Part shown: positions 16,421-25,491 of the stretch, one piece after another
Layout of the letters: each line of letters starts with the position of its first letter
How positions within the stretch are numbered: position 1 is the first letter of the stretch
DNA from: an uncultured Bacteroidota bacterium
Lineage (GTDB): Bacteria > Bacteroidota > Bacteroidia > Chitinophagales > Chitinophagaceae
Reading direction: 5' to 3'
DNA: 64,000 nucleotides
Assembly (NCBI GenBank): GCA_903824725.1
Contig: CAIJXU010000064.1
Coordinates: forward strand, 124,001-188,000
Made by a program: the position numbers and the translations under genes
Notes under the pieces: generated by a model
Database searches by the model: none
What the model was told of the DNA's origin: nothing
What the model saw: the letters and a program-made list of their open reading frames with translations, nothing else

Positions 16421-19306
16421 TTAAAATTTAAAAACCAGTTTGCTGAATATTCTTAAGCCGTTGTAGCCCATTTGAACACCATCCCATGGTCCGCCAGTTT
16501 CATTATCTCCTGCGTACCATTTAGCTTGCGAATTAACGGCAAAGTCGGGGTGTACATTGAAAAGATTGTCAGCGCCTACAACCCAAGATATTTTTTTATT
16601 TACTTGCAGATTTGCGTAAATATCTGTGGTGAATTTTCCTTTGTAATTAAATAGTTCTGGCACATAGGTTCCATCATTAAAATTAGTTGTATTTTTTGCA
16701 GTGCTAGGATCATCAACAGGCACCATTGGATAAATTCCATCATAGTCGGGGTCCCCAAAACCAGTTAATGCTACATTGCCAAAATAGGTAACCCTTGCAC
16801 CAATACTGATCTTATTTTTTGTATAGTCAGCAGTAAGTGAAAATTTAGATTCAGGAGCAGAAGCCTTTAAAAAGTAAATTTCTCTTGTACTAAAGAAAGT
16901 ACTTGGCATTTCATTTGTATAAAATTTTGCTCTATCAGTATAATATGGATCAGTTGCAAATTTATTACTTGATAAAGCAGTCGGAATATTTATTTTATCA
17001 ATTGAAATATGTTGTATGTTTCCAGTTAACAGAAATTTAATTTTCTCTGTGCTAGACAATTTTTTTTGGTAATCGATAACAATATCAACTCCAGTATTTG
17101 TTGTGTTTACTGCATTTGAAAAAAATTGTGCAGTAGCAACACCTAATGAATTTAGCTTATCTGTTAATGCAGTTGGTAATGATTCATCGCTTGCGCTAAA
17201 CAGACCAGATAATACGACGCGATCTTTCATTTTAATAGTATATCCATCTACGGTAACAGTTAATCCTTTAGTAGGTTTCCATGAAAAACCAATGCTACTA
17301 TTTATAGAAGTTTCTTGTTTTAAAGAGGGGATACCTGCAAGCTTAGTTAATGGATCATCGTTATTAGCAATTCTGGATTGCACTAAATTTCCACCTGAAA
17401 AAGAAGTAAGTGTATTACTGAAATATTTTTGTTGTAAAGAAGGTGCGCGATAGCCGGTGCTGAATGATCCTCTTAAATTAAAGTTATCCGTTACTTTTAA
17501 TCTAGCCGAAGTTTTAAAAGTAGCAACCGATCCAAAGTCAGAATAATTTTCGGCGCGTACAGCTCCAGTTAACAACAACGCTTCAGTAGGAGTGTATTCC
17601 AGGTCGGTATATAAGCCTGTTACAATTCTGTTGGCGGTGACTTTGTCATCTGGACTAAAGCCAGGAAAGCCTTGTGATCCTGGAGCCTGTTCCAATCCAA
17701 AATTATTGGGATAAGCTTTATAAGAAGCAATCTCTCCTCTGAAAATACTGTATTGTTCAAATCTCATTTCAGCACCATAAGATACTTTCACGCCACCATG
17801 ATTCACTTTCCCAAATTGTTTCGATAAATCAAGGTTGGTGGTATTTTGTAAAAAATTAAATCCGCCATCATCAAAATGAGTTTGACTTACATTACCAATA
17901 TTAGAAGCGTTAAAAGTGCCATCTCCAAAATAATGAAAGTTGTTATTTCCAATAGCGTTACTAAAATCCCAGTCCCATCCATTTTTACTTGTTTTGGAAA
18001 AGCCGGTTACTAATGAAAGGTCCTGAATTTGAGTTTGAATATGTGGGTTATAGCTTGTATCTCCCGAACCAGATGTAAACATAATGCTTGGAACGAAAAT
18101 TAGTTGGCCATCACTATTTACAGGGAAGCGATTCTTTTTTGCATACCAATTATCAGACCAATTACGCGTATAGGCATAGGCGTCTGAGTTTTTATTATTC
18201 ATACTTCCAAAAGCATAAAATATAATATCATCGCCCAAAGGCACTTCCATATTAAACATCGCTCCAATCGATTTCATTGAACCATCTCCAAAACCTTGTC
18301 TCCAAGTATTAGTAGGTAGTCCATCAGCATTTGCAATATCAGATGAAGCAGCTTGACGGAAAGTTTTTCCTTGATCTAATAAATCAATTGATACATTAAT
18401 AAATCCACCTTTCTTGCCTAGATTAAAACCTCTGTTGGCAGACAATGATTTGGCAATGCCATCTATCGGCGCATCTGATAAATAATCATTATTTTTTCTG
18501 AATTGATAAGTATTGAATTTTTTATCATAATAGCCTGCTACTCCTGTAGAGATATTCCATTCTCCTGTGTTTTTTCTTAATACAATATTCATTACCCCTG
18601 CAATCGCATCAGAACCATATTGTGCAGAAGCGCCATCTCTTAAAATTTCAATTCTATCCACTGCAGACATGGGAAATCCATTTAAATCCACACCTGAACC
18701 TGCGCGACCTCTTGTTCCAAATAAACCCACAAAAGCTGTGCTGTGTCTACGTTTACCATTTATTAATACTAGGGTTTGATCAGGGCCAAGACCTCTTAAT
18801 GTTCCAATATCAATATGGTCTGCGCCATCTGCTCCTGATTGTTTATTGTAGTTAAAGGAAGGTGCTACATAATTTAAGGTGGAAGTCAAATCCATCCTTG
18901 CGGTGTTGAGACCCACTTCGGTTAATTTAATAACATCAACTGGAACGGGGGATTCTGTTTTCACTCTCCCAACTCCTCTACTTCCTACTAAAATAACATC
19001 CTGCAAATCGGTTGTAGTTGGCGTTAAAGTAATATTCAAATTTCCACTCGTATATTTTACTGACTTTGATTCAAATCCAACATAGCTAAATGATATTAAA
19101 TCATTCGCGCTTGCTGTAATCGTGAAGCTTCCGTTTTTGCTAGTGGTCGTGCTTGCATTGTTGGGCATTACTTTTACTGAAACACCTTCTAATGCGTTGC
19201 CTTTATTATCAGTTACGATGCCTTTTATGCTTTGTTTTTGTGCGATAGCCGGTAAGCATATTAAGGTGAAAATAAAAGAGAATAAGAGGAGTGCTTTGTT
19301 AATCAT
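16421..19306 (-). CDS. TonB-dependent outer-membrane receptor
   Basis: 961 residues. Signal peptide (1-22, ending LPAIAQ), carboxypeptidase-like regulatory domain (about 23-105, KGIVTDNKGNALEGVSV), TonB plug (about 115-240, ending RDGASAQYGSDAIAGVMNIV) and a 22-strand barrel ending in FSKLVFKF. It imports an unidentified ligand through the outer membrane with energy from TonB. There is no SusD partner, and the plug with a SAQYGSDAIAGV block resembles general TonB receptors rather than SusC. It is transcribed alone and followed by its own terminator. Confidence 0.92.
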   Translation of the reverse strand: MINKALLLFSFIFTLICLPAIAQKQSIKGIVTDNKGNALEGVSVKVMPNNASTTTSKNGSFTITASANDLISFSYVGFESKSVKYTSGNLNITLTPTTTDLQDVILVGSRGVGRVKTESPVPVDVIKLTEVGLNTARMDLTSTLNYVAPSFNYNKQSGADGADHIDIGTLRGLGPDQTLVLINGKRRHSTAFVGLFGTRGRAGSGVDLNGFPMSAVDRIEILRDGASAQYGSDAIAGVMNIVLRKNTGEWNISTGVAGYYDKKFNTYQFRKNNDYLSDAPIDGIAKSLSANRGFNLGKKGGFINVSIDLLDQGKTFRQAASSDIANADGLPTNTWRQGFGDGSMKSIGAMFNMEVPLGDDIIFYAFGSMNNKNSDAYAYTRNWSDNWYAKKNRFPVNSDGQLIFVPSIMFTSGSGDTSYNPHIQTQIQDLSLVTGFSKTSKNGWDWDFSNAIGNNNFHYFGDGTFNASNIGNVSQTHFDDGGFNFLQNTTNLDLSKQFGKVNHGGVKVSYGAEMRFEQYSIFRGEIASYKAYPNNFGLEQAPGSQGFPGFSPDDKVTANRIVTGLYTDLEYTPTEALLLTGAVRAENYSDFGSVATFKTSARLKVTDNFNLRGSFSTGYRAPSLQQKYFSNTLTSFSGGNLVQSRIANNDDPLTKLAGIPSLKQETSINSSIGFSWKPTKGLTVTVDGYTIKMKDRVVLSGLFSASDESLPTALTDKLNSLGVATAQFFSNAVNTTNTGVDIVIDYQKKLSSTEKIKFLLTGNIQHISIDKINIPTALSSNKFATDPYYTDRAKFYTNEMPSTFFSTREIYFLKASAPESKFSLTADYTKNKISIGARVTYFGNVALTGFGDPDYDGIYPMVPVDDPSTAKNTTNFNDGTYVPELFNYKGKFTTDIYANLQVNKKISWVVGADNLFNVHPDFAVNSQAKWYAGDNETGGPWDGVQMGYNGLRIFSKLVFKF

Positions 19307-19408
19307 AGGGGTAGTATTTTAAATAAATTTAGTACTTTTTTATAGTTGATGAATTATATAGCCTAATTAATTGTATTTAATTCGTGCATTAGCGCTATTT
19401 TTAATCTT

Positions 19409-20848
19409 ATGGAATTGGTCATTAAACATATTAAAAATCTTTATCATACTATTCATAGTATCGATTGGGATGATATTCAAAAAATACCCCAAAGTGGTGG
19501 GGATCGCGTTTATTTTAGAATTATTCAAGGGGGCCATAGCTGGATCGCCACCTATAGTTTAAATATTAGAGAAAGTGAAACCTTTATCTATTTTGCGGAT
19601 CATTTTTTTCAAAAGGGAATGCCTGTTCCAAAAGTATTGGCGATTAGTGAGGATAAGACCATTTATATTCAACAGGATTTAGGAAGGGTTTCCTTATTAG
19701 ATGTTTTAGAAAAAGAAGGTAAAACAGATTATGTTTTTTCTTTATTTCAAAAAAGTTTATCCTCCTTAGCAAAATTACAAGTCATTGGTGGCGAAGGTTT
19801 AAATTATGACAAGTGCCTCACTTCAAAAGAATTTGGTAAGCATTCTATATTAACCGATTTGCTTTATTATAAGTATTACTTTTTAGATACACTACAATAT
19901 CCTTATGATAAACAAGCATTGATTGATGAGTTTGAATTAATTAGTGATCAGTTGTCAGATGGGCATTATAAAAATTTCATGTTCCGAGATTTTCAAAGTA
20001 GAAATATCATCGTTCAAAACGACGAAGTATTTTTTATAGATTTTCAAGGGGGCATGCAAGGCGGACTGCCCTACGATGTGGCGTCTTTACTATGGCAAGC
20101 AAAAGCAGAACTACCTCAAGAGTGGAAGGATAAGTTATTGGATTATTATATCAATGAAGTACAGCAGCTATTGGTTGACAAGTTGGACCCCGCGGCGTTT
20201 AAAAAACAGTTCAATGGTTTTGTACTATTAAGATTATTACAAGTGATGGGGGCTTATGGTTTCAGAGGTTTATTTGAAAGAAAAGCTCACTTTTTAACAA
20301 GCATCCCATTGGGTTTATTAAATATCAAAAGCTTTTTAACTTACAATACTATTGCCAATGATACGCCTGTATTTGCTGGTATTTTAAAGTGGATGGTAGG
20401 TAATGAAGTGATACAACGTTTTACCCCACCTAAGGCCAATGACCAAACACCATTGGTCATTACTATAAACAGTTTTAGTTATAAAAAAGGAATACCTACA
20501 GATGATTCAGAAAATGGGGGCGGATTTATTTTTGATATGAGGGGAATTTTAAATCCAGGCAGATTTGATGAATATAAAAAATTGTCAGGTTTAGATAAAC
20601 CAGTGCAGGATTTTTTAGAACAAAGAACAAAGATGAATGTTTTTTTAAATAGTGTTTGGGATTTAATAGACATTACAACCGAAAATTATTTAGAGCGCGG
20701 CTTTGCTTCCTTGCATATCAATTTTGGATGCACTGGAGGACAACATCGAAGTGTGTTTGCTGCTGAGCAAACTGCAAGGCATTTAAAAAATAAGTATAAA
20801 GTAAAAACCATTTTACAACATACCAACCAACAAAACTGGGTTAAATAA
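19409..20848 (+). CDS. Amino-sugar kinase-like (AmgK) / RapZ C-terminal domain fusion
   Basis: 479 residues with two domains. Residues 1 to about 330 are an APH-type phosphotransferase: SGGDRVYFRI (nucleotide loop), FRDFQSRNIIV (catalytic Asp/Asn loop) and FFIDFQGGMQGG (metal Asp), the pattern of AmgK, the anomeric MurNAc/GlcNAc kinase. Residues about 348-475 match the C-terminal domain of RapZ: FDMRGILNPGR and INFGCTGGQHRSVFAAE. In E. coli that domain senses glucosamine-6-phosphate and steers GlmS synthesis; the RapZ N-terminal P-loop domain is absent here. The following gene, 7 bases on, is MurU-like, so the pair probably recycles cell-wall amino sugars. What the RapZ part does is inference. 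Confidence 0.85.
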   Translation: MELVIKHIKNLYHTIHSIDWDDIQKIPQSGGDRVYFRIIQGGHSWIATYSLNIRESETFIYFADHFFQKGMPVPKVLAISEDKTIYIQQDLGRVSLLDVLEKEGKTDYVFSLFQKSLSSLAKLQVIGGEGLNYDKCLTSKEFGKHSILTDLLYYKYYFLDTLQYPYDKQALIDEFELISDQLSDGHYKNFMFRDFQSRNIIVQNDEVFFIDFQGGMQGGLPYDVASLLWQAKAELPQEWKDKLLDYYINEVQQLLVDKLDPAAFKKQFNGFVLLRLLQVMGAYGFRGLFERKAHFLTSIPLGLLNIKSFLTYNTIANDTPVFAGILKWMVGNEVIQRFTPPKANDQTPLVITINSFSYKKGIPTDDSENGGGFIFDMRGILNPGRFDEYKKLSGLDKPVQDFLEQRTKMNVFLNSVWDLIDITTENYLERGFASLHINFGCTGGQHRSVFAAEQTARHLKNKYKVKTILQHTNQQNWVK

Positions 20849-20855
20849 TTTCATT

Positions 20856-21593
20856 ATGCGCGCCATGATTTTAGCAGCAGGCTTAGGTACTAGGTTAAAG
20901 CCTTTTACCAATCATCATCCAAAGGCCTTGGCAGTGGTGAATGGCAAAACTTTATTGCAACGAAATATTGAATACTTGCAACAGTTTGGTATTAACGAAG
21001 TAGTCGTGAATGTGCATCATTTTGCGGAACAAATCATACAAGCAGTCAATGAAAATAAGGGATGGGGATCTTCCGTAATTATTTCAGACGAGACAAAGGA
21101 AGTTTTAGAAACCGGAGGAGGCGTCTTACATGCTGCTCGCTATTTTGAAAATGAAACAGCTTGGTTGGTAATGAATGCTGATATATTAACCAATTTATCA
21201 TTGGATAAATTAATAGCTGCCGATCAATTATTATCAAAGGATAATGAAAATTATATTGCGACTTTGGCTGTTACCAATCGAACTACCAGCCGTCATTTAT
21301 TATTTAATCCATCTGGAAGTTTAACTGGTTGGAAAAATAATACTACCCATGAAGAAAAATGGGCCAACCCAATACCCGCCAATGAAATTGTTGCAAAGGC
21401 TTTTAGCGGTATTCAAATGATACACGCTTCCTTTTTTAAAGCACTTCGTTTACAAGGCAAGTTCTCATTAATTGATGCGTATTTGCAAATCGCAGTGAAT
21501 GACACTATTGGTTATTATGACCATAGCGATTCTGTTTTGTTAGATGTGGGTAAGCCTGAAAATATTGAAAAAGCAGCTACTTTATTTAAGTAG
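20856..21593 (+). CDS. Nucleotidyltransferase, MurU-like
   Basis: 245 residues of the sugar-phosphate nucleotidyltransferase fold. MILAAGLGTRLKPFTNHHPKA (residues 4-24) holds the nucleotide loop and the catalytic Arg/Lys, WLVMNADILTN the metal Asp, and LLDVGKPEN the C-terminal signature. It is short, lacking the extra domain of RmlA and GlmU, as in MurU, which makes UDP-MurNAc from MurNAc-1-phosphate for peptidoglycan recycling. The directly upstream AmgK-like kinase makes this role likely. Mannose-1-phosphate guanylyltransferase is the main alternative. Confidence 0.8.
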   Translation: MRAMILAAGLGTRLKPFTNHHPKALAVVNGKTLLQRNIEYLQQFGINEVVVNVHHFAEQIIQAVNENKGWGSSVIISDETKEVLETGGGVLHAARYFENETAWLVMNADILTNLSLDKLIAADQLLSKDNENYIATLAVTNRTTSRHLLFNPSGSLTGWKNNTTHEEKWANPIPANEIVAKAFSGIQMIHASFFKALRLQGKFSLIDAYLQIAVNDTIGYYDHSDSVLLDVGKPENIEKAATLFK

Positions 21594-21594
21594 T

Positions 21595-22749
21595 TTACAC
21601 TTTTATATATATTTTCTTTTTATCTAAGAAGTAGGCAAGCAATCCCATAAAAGCAATCATACACAAGGCGTACAATAAAGATCCAATGCGTAAGTCGGTT
21701 GAGACATCTTTACAAATATGCTGGTAAAACCAAGGGAGCGCATTGGTGTAAACGGGTGCACCTTTTTCGTCCACATGATCCACCCATCTTAATAAAGCTA
21801 ATACCCTAGGCAAGAATCCGCTGAGAACAAAAATGAACAATGGATTTTTTCCAAACACATCAAAAAACTGACTCCATCTTCCTTTTGCATTATTAAATTC
21901 TAATAAATAAATAAGCATGCCTAAAGTAATAATGGCTAAACCTGAAGTATAAAATACATAACTACTTGTCCATATTTTTTTATTGATAGGAAAACTAAAA
22001 TCCCAAATATAACCTACCAAAACCAATACAACCCCCGTCAGTAAAAGCTTTGCTAACATTTCAAAATTCTTACCTTTTAATTGAATGTATTCACCTACTA
22101 GGTAACCAAAAATAACTTGTACGACTGCAGGAAGGGTACTGCCTAATCCCTCTGGATCAAATGGGACACCTTCTCCTTTATAGATATGTGTTAGTCCTAA
22201 AATTTGAAAATCGATGGCATTCCCAAAGTAACCTGATAAACTATATGGATGACCTGGTACTCCAAATGAAAAACTGATGACCCAGTAAATAACTAAAATC
22301 ATCATGCCTATAAAAAGCGCAATTCGTGACTTTCCATAATAAATGATTATAGAGGCGAAAAAATAACATAATGCAATTCGTTGCAGTACACCCAAAATGC
22401 GCACATTTTCCCACACTTTAAAAATTAAATCATTGTCATTCCACTTTACAAAAGGACTCCAATTTAAAAATAAGCCTATCAAAAAAATCAGCACTGTTCG
22501 TTTCACTACTTTACTCCAAAATTGGCTACTCGTTCCTTGTTGTAATTTAGGCATGACAAAGGACATGGCATTTCCCACTGCAAACAAGAAAAAAGGAAAT
22601 ACTAAATCGGTAGGGGTACATCCATGCCAACTGGCGTGGGCTAGTGGACTAAAGGTATTTGACCATGATCCAGGGTTATTTACTAAAATCATGAGGGCGA
22701 CTGTGGCCCCTCTAAATACATCTAATGAATAATATCTCTGCTGGCTCAT
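21595..22749 (-). CDS. HGSNAT-like multi-pass membrane acyltransferase (DUF5009)
   Basis: 384 residues with about 10 hydrophobic helices. The N-terminal SLDVFRGATVALMILVNN and the HASWHGCTPTDLVFPFFLF loop are hallmarks of the family that includes heparan-alpha-glucosaminide N-acetyltransferase; the conserved His in that loop carries the acetyl group in the human enzyme. These proteins pass acetyl groups across a membrane to a sugar amine. The substrate in bacteria is not known. Its 3' end is 2 bases from the MurU-like stop (convergent), so the amino-sugar link is by proximity only. Confidence 0.82.
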   Translation of the reverse strand: MSQQRYYSLDVFRGATVALMILVNNPGSWSNTFSPLAHASWHGCTPTDLVFPFFLFAVGNAMSFVMPKLQQGTSSQFWSKVVKRTVLIFLIGLFLNWSPFVKWNDNDLIFKVWENVRILGVLQRIALCYFFASIIIYYGKSRIALFIGMMILVIYWVISFSFGVPGHPYSLSGYFGNAIDFQILGLTHIYKGEGVPFDPEGLGSTLPAVVQVIFGYLVGEYIQLKGKNFEMLAKLLLTGVVLVLVGYIWDFSFPINKKIWTSSYVFYTSGLAIITLGMLIYLLEFNNAKGRWSQFFDVFGKNPLFIFVLSGFLPRVLALLRWVDHVDEKGAPVYTNALPWFYQHICKDVSTDLRIGSLLYALCMIAFMGLLAYFLDKKKIYIKV

Positions 22750-22796
22750 GCGGTAAAGTTTATTAAATTACTTAGTAATATATATCCTTGTTTTAA

Positions 22797-22804
22797 TATC
22801 TTTG
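22797..22804 (+). promoter_or_regulatory. -7 box TATCTTTG before rmlB
   Basis: An exact TAnnTTTG 17 bases before the rmlB ATG. It is the likely promoter of the rmlB-rmlC-rmlA operon. Confidence 0.55.
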
Positions 22805-22821
22805 TAAGATACAAATTTAAG

Positions 22822-23916
22822 ATGCAAAAAAACATATTAATCACAGGGGGAGCAGGATTTATTGGGTCGCATGTGGTGCGATTAATGGTGAATAAGTACC
22901 CTGATTATCAAATCTTTAATTTAGATGCGCTTACCTATGCAGGGAATTTAGAAAATTTAAAAGACATTGAAAAAGCGCCCAATTATCATTTCATCAAAGC
23001 GAATATTTTAGAGCCCCAAAGCTTGACCGATATATTTAAAAAACATCAAATCACCGATGTGATCCATCTTGCTGCAGAATCTCATGTGGATAGATCTATT
23101 GTATCCCCATTGGATTTTGTATACACGAATGTGATAGGCACCGTTAATTTATTAAATACGGCAAAGGAATTTTGGAAAGGGGATTTGAGCTATGAAAAAG
23201 CACATGACGGAACCTGGGATAAAAAAAGGGATCATTTATTTTATCATGTTTCGACCGATGAAGTGTATGGTAGCTTAGGTAAGGAAGGATTATTTACCGA
23301 AACCACTTCTTATGACCCCAACTCGCCTTATTCTGCAAGTAAAGCAGCATCGGATCATTTTGTAAGGGCTTATGGCGAAACTTACCATTTACCCATTGTC
23401 ATTTCAAACTGTTCCAATAATTATGGACCCAATCATTTTCCTGAAAAATTAATTCCATTATTTATACATAATATTATTAATAAAAAACCTTTACCAGTGT
23501 ATGGGGATGGTTTATATACTCGTGATTGGTTATTCGTAAAAGACCATGCACGCGCCATTGATATTATTTTTCATGAAGGTAAAAAAGGAGATACTTATAA
23601 TATTGGTGGTTTTAATGAATGGACCAATATTGATTTAGTAAAATTGATGTGTGCGCAAATGGATGCAAAATTGGGACGTGCGCAAGGAGAAAGCGAAGCT
23701 TTAATTACTTATGTGAAAGATAGGCCAGGTCACGATAGGCGCTATGCCATTGACGCTACCAAATTAAATAAAGAACTCAATTGGAGCCCCTCCGTTACTT
23801 TTGAACAAGGCTTAGCTGAAACCATTGATTGGTATTTAAGCAATAGTGCTTGGTTGGAAAATGTGACCAGCGGTGCGTATCAAGATTATTATACAGATAT
23901 GTATACGAATCGTTAA
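22822..23916 (+). CDS. rmlB: dTDP-glucose 4,6-dehydratase
   Basis: 364-residue extended short-chain dehydrogenase. NAD-binding GGAGFIGSHV is at residues 8-17, the catalytic Asp/Glu/Tyr region is in HVSTDEVYGSLG and YSASKAASDH (YxxxK), and GLYTRDWLFVKDHARAI is the substrate end. It converts dTDP-glucose to dTDP-4-keto-6-deoxyglucose, the branch point to dTDP-rhamnose and other deoxysugars of surface polysaccharides. It is first in the operon with rmlC and rmlA. Confidence 0.95.
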   Translation: MQKNILITGGAGFIGSHVVRLMVNKYPDYQIFNLDALTYAGNLENLKDIEKAPNYHFIKANILEPQSLTDIFKKHQITDVIHLAAESHVDRSIVSPLDFVYTNVIGTVNLLNTAKEFWKGDLSYEKAHDGTWDKKRDHLFYHVSTDEVYGSLGKEGLFTETTSYDPNSPYSASKAASDHFVRAYGETYHLPIVISNCSNNYGPNHFPEKLIPLFIHNIINKKPLPVYGDGLYTRDWLFVKDHARAIDIIFHEGKKGDTYNIGGFNEWTNIDLVKLMCAQMDAKLGRAQGESEALITYVKDRPGHDRRYAIDATKLNKELNWSPSVTFEQGLAETIDWYLSNSAWLENVTSGAYQDYYTDMYTNR

Positions 23917-23975
23917 TACCCATGTATATTACATCTAAAGTTAATAACAACTCATTTTAAAGATAGACTTACCTA

Positions 23976-24527
23976 ATGAAAATTGAACAAACACCATTAA
24001 AAGATTGCTTTGTAATACACGATACCGTGCATGGTGATTCGAGAGGTTATTTTATAGAAACATTTAATCAAAAAGATTTTCAAGAAGCCACTGGTTTAAA
24101 TATCACATTTGTTCAGGATAATCAATCCAAATCACAAAAAGGGGTATTAAGGGGTTTGCATATGCAAAAAGGTAATGCCGCGCAAGCTAAATTGGTAAGG
24201 GTATTAGAAGGTGCTGTGCTAGATATTGCAGTAGATTTAAGGAAAAATTCTCCCACTTTTGGACAGCATTACTCCATAGAATTAACAGCAGATAATTTTA
24301 AACAATTTTTTGTGCCCTCTGGATTTGCGCACGGATTTGTTGTATTAAGTGAGACGGCGACCTTCTTTTATAAAGTGGATCAATTTTATCAGCCTGGTAA
24401 TGAAGTGGGTATTATGTATAATGACAAGGATTTAAATATTGATTGGAAATTACCTACAAACGAATTAATATTTTCAGAGAAGGACACGAAACTTGGTAGC
24501 TTTGCTGATTATGTAGCTAGCTTATAA
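23976..24527 (+). CDS. rmlC: dTDP-4-dehydrorhamnose 3,5-epimerase
   Basis: 183-residue cupin enzyme of normal length. The catalytic base His is in GVLRGLHMQKG; AVDLRKNSPTFG and FVPSGFAHGFVVLSE are the other family blocks. It epimerises C3 and C5 of dTDP-4-keto-6-deoxyglucose, the third step to dTDP-L-rhamnose. It lies 59 bases behind rmlB and 30 before rmlA. Confidence 0.95.
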   Translation: MKIEQTPLKDCFVIHDTVHGDSRGYFIETFNQKDFQEATGLNITFVQDNQSKSQKGVLRGLHMQKGNAAQAKLVRVLEGAVLDIAVDLRKNSPTFGQHYSIELTADNFKQFFVPSGFAHGFVVLSETATFFYKVDQFYQPGNEVGIMYNDKDLNIDWKLPTNELIFSEKDTKLGSFADYVASL

Positions 24528-24557
24528 AATCTTTTTAAAAATCAAAAGCGGTATCAA

Positions 24558-25418
24558 ATGAAGGGAATTATATTAGCAGGAGGTTCAGGTACAAGATTGT
24601 ATCCGATTACCAAGGGTATCAGTAAGCAACTTATGCCTATCTATGATAAGCCTATGATTTATTATCCACTGTCGGTGTTATTATTGGCGGGTATCAACGA
24701 AATATTAATTATTACCACGCCAGAAGACAATGATCAATTTAAACGATTATTGGGTGATGGTTCTGAAATTGGTTGTGTGTTTCAATATGCAGTACAAGCG
24801 GTACCTAATGGATTAGCGCAGGCTTTTGTGATTGGTGCTGATTTTATTGGAAAAGATAAAGTGGCCTTAATATTAGGAGACAATATTTTTTATGGTGCAG
24901 GTTTTAGTAAGTTGGTTCAGGCATTTAATGATGTTGATGGAGCAGCCGTATTTGCATATGAAGTAAATGATCCAGAGCGATATGGCGTCGTTGAGTTTGA
25001 TGCGCATAACCAAGCCATTTCATTAGATGAAAAACCAAAGCAGCCTAAGTCAAATTACGCCGTGCCAGGTTTGTATTTTTATGATAATCAAGTAGTACAA
25101 ATTGCGGCTACTATTCCTGCATCCCCAAGAGGAGAATATGAAATCACGGACGTCAATAAGGTATACTTAGAAAAGAAGCAATTGCAAGTGGGTATTATGA
25201 ATAGAGGAACTGCTTGGTTGGATACAGGGACTTTTGATTCCTATGCAGATGCTTGTGAATTTGTAAGAGTGATTGAGAAAAGGCAAAGTCAAAAGATAGG
25301 ATGTATTGAGGAAGTGGCTTTTAGAATGGGATTCATAGATAAAAACCAGCTGATGGTTTTGGCTGATAAGTATGCTAAAAGTGGTTATGGTGAATACCTA
25401 AGGAATCTAAAAAAGTAG
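24558..25418 (+). CDS. rmlA: Glucose-1-phosphate thymidylyltransferase
   Basis: 286 residues. The nucleotide-binding [18 protein letters not shown] is at 8-25, LGDNIFYG holds the metal Asp, and [10 protein letters not shown] is near the C-terminus. It makes dTDP-glucose from dTTP and glucose-1-phosphate, feeding rmlB. The reductase rmlD, needed to finish dTDP-rhamnose, is not in the operon or window. Confidence 0.95.
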   Translation: MKGIILAGGSGTRLYPITKGISKQLMPIYDKPMIYYPLSVLLLAGINEILIITTPEDNDQFKRLLGDGSEIGCVFQYAVQAVPNGLAQAFVIGADFIGKDKVALILGDNIFYGAGFSKLVQAFNDVDGAAVFAYEVNDPERYGVVEFDAHNQAISLDEKPKQPKSNYAVPGLYFYDNQVVQIAATIPASPRGEYEITDVNKVYLEKKQLQVGIMNRGTAWLDTGTFDSYADACEFVRVIEKRQSQKIGCIEEVAFRMGFIDKNQLMVLADKYAKSGYGEYLRNLKK

Positions 25419-25466
25419 ATTTTCTGCCCTGTGCTATCAATTATTATATTTTTTATTTAAAGAGTG

Positions 25467-25489
25467 AACAATTTCGCGAATCCATTGTT
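25467..25489. promoter_or_regulatory. Inverted repeat just upstream of the carH-like gene
   Basis: AACAAT (25467-25472) and ATTGTT (25484-25489) pair across 11 bases that contain the palindrome TTCGCGAA. The site ends 2 bases before the ATG of the regulator, so self-regulation is plausible but unproven. Confidence 0.4.
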
Positions 25490-25491
25490 TT

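Noticed and set aside
18567-18855. Plus-strand small frames inside the TonB receptor
   Set aside because: Antisense shadows of conserved plug sequence; no promoter or ribosome site.
16421-19306. Reading the TonB receptor as SusC of a polysaccharide utilisation locus
   Set aside because: No SusD gene, glycoside hydrolase or sensor lies next to it, and the plug form is that of general TonB receptors.
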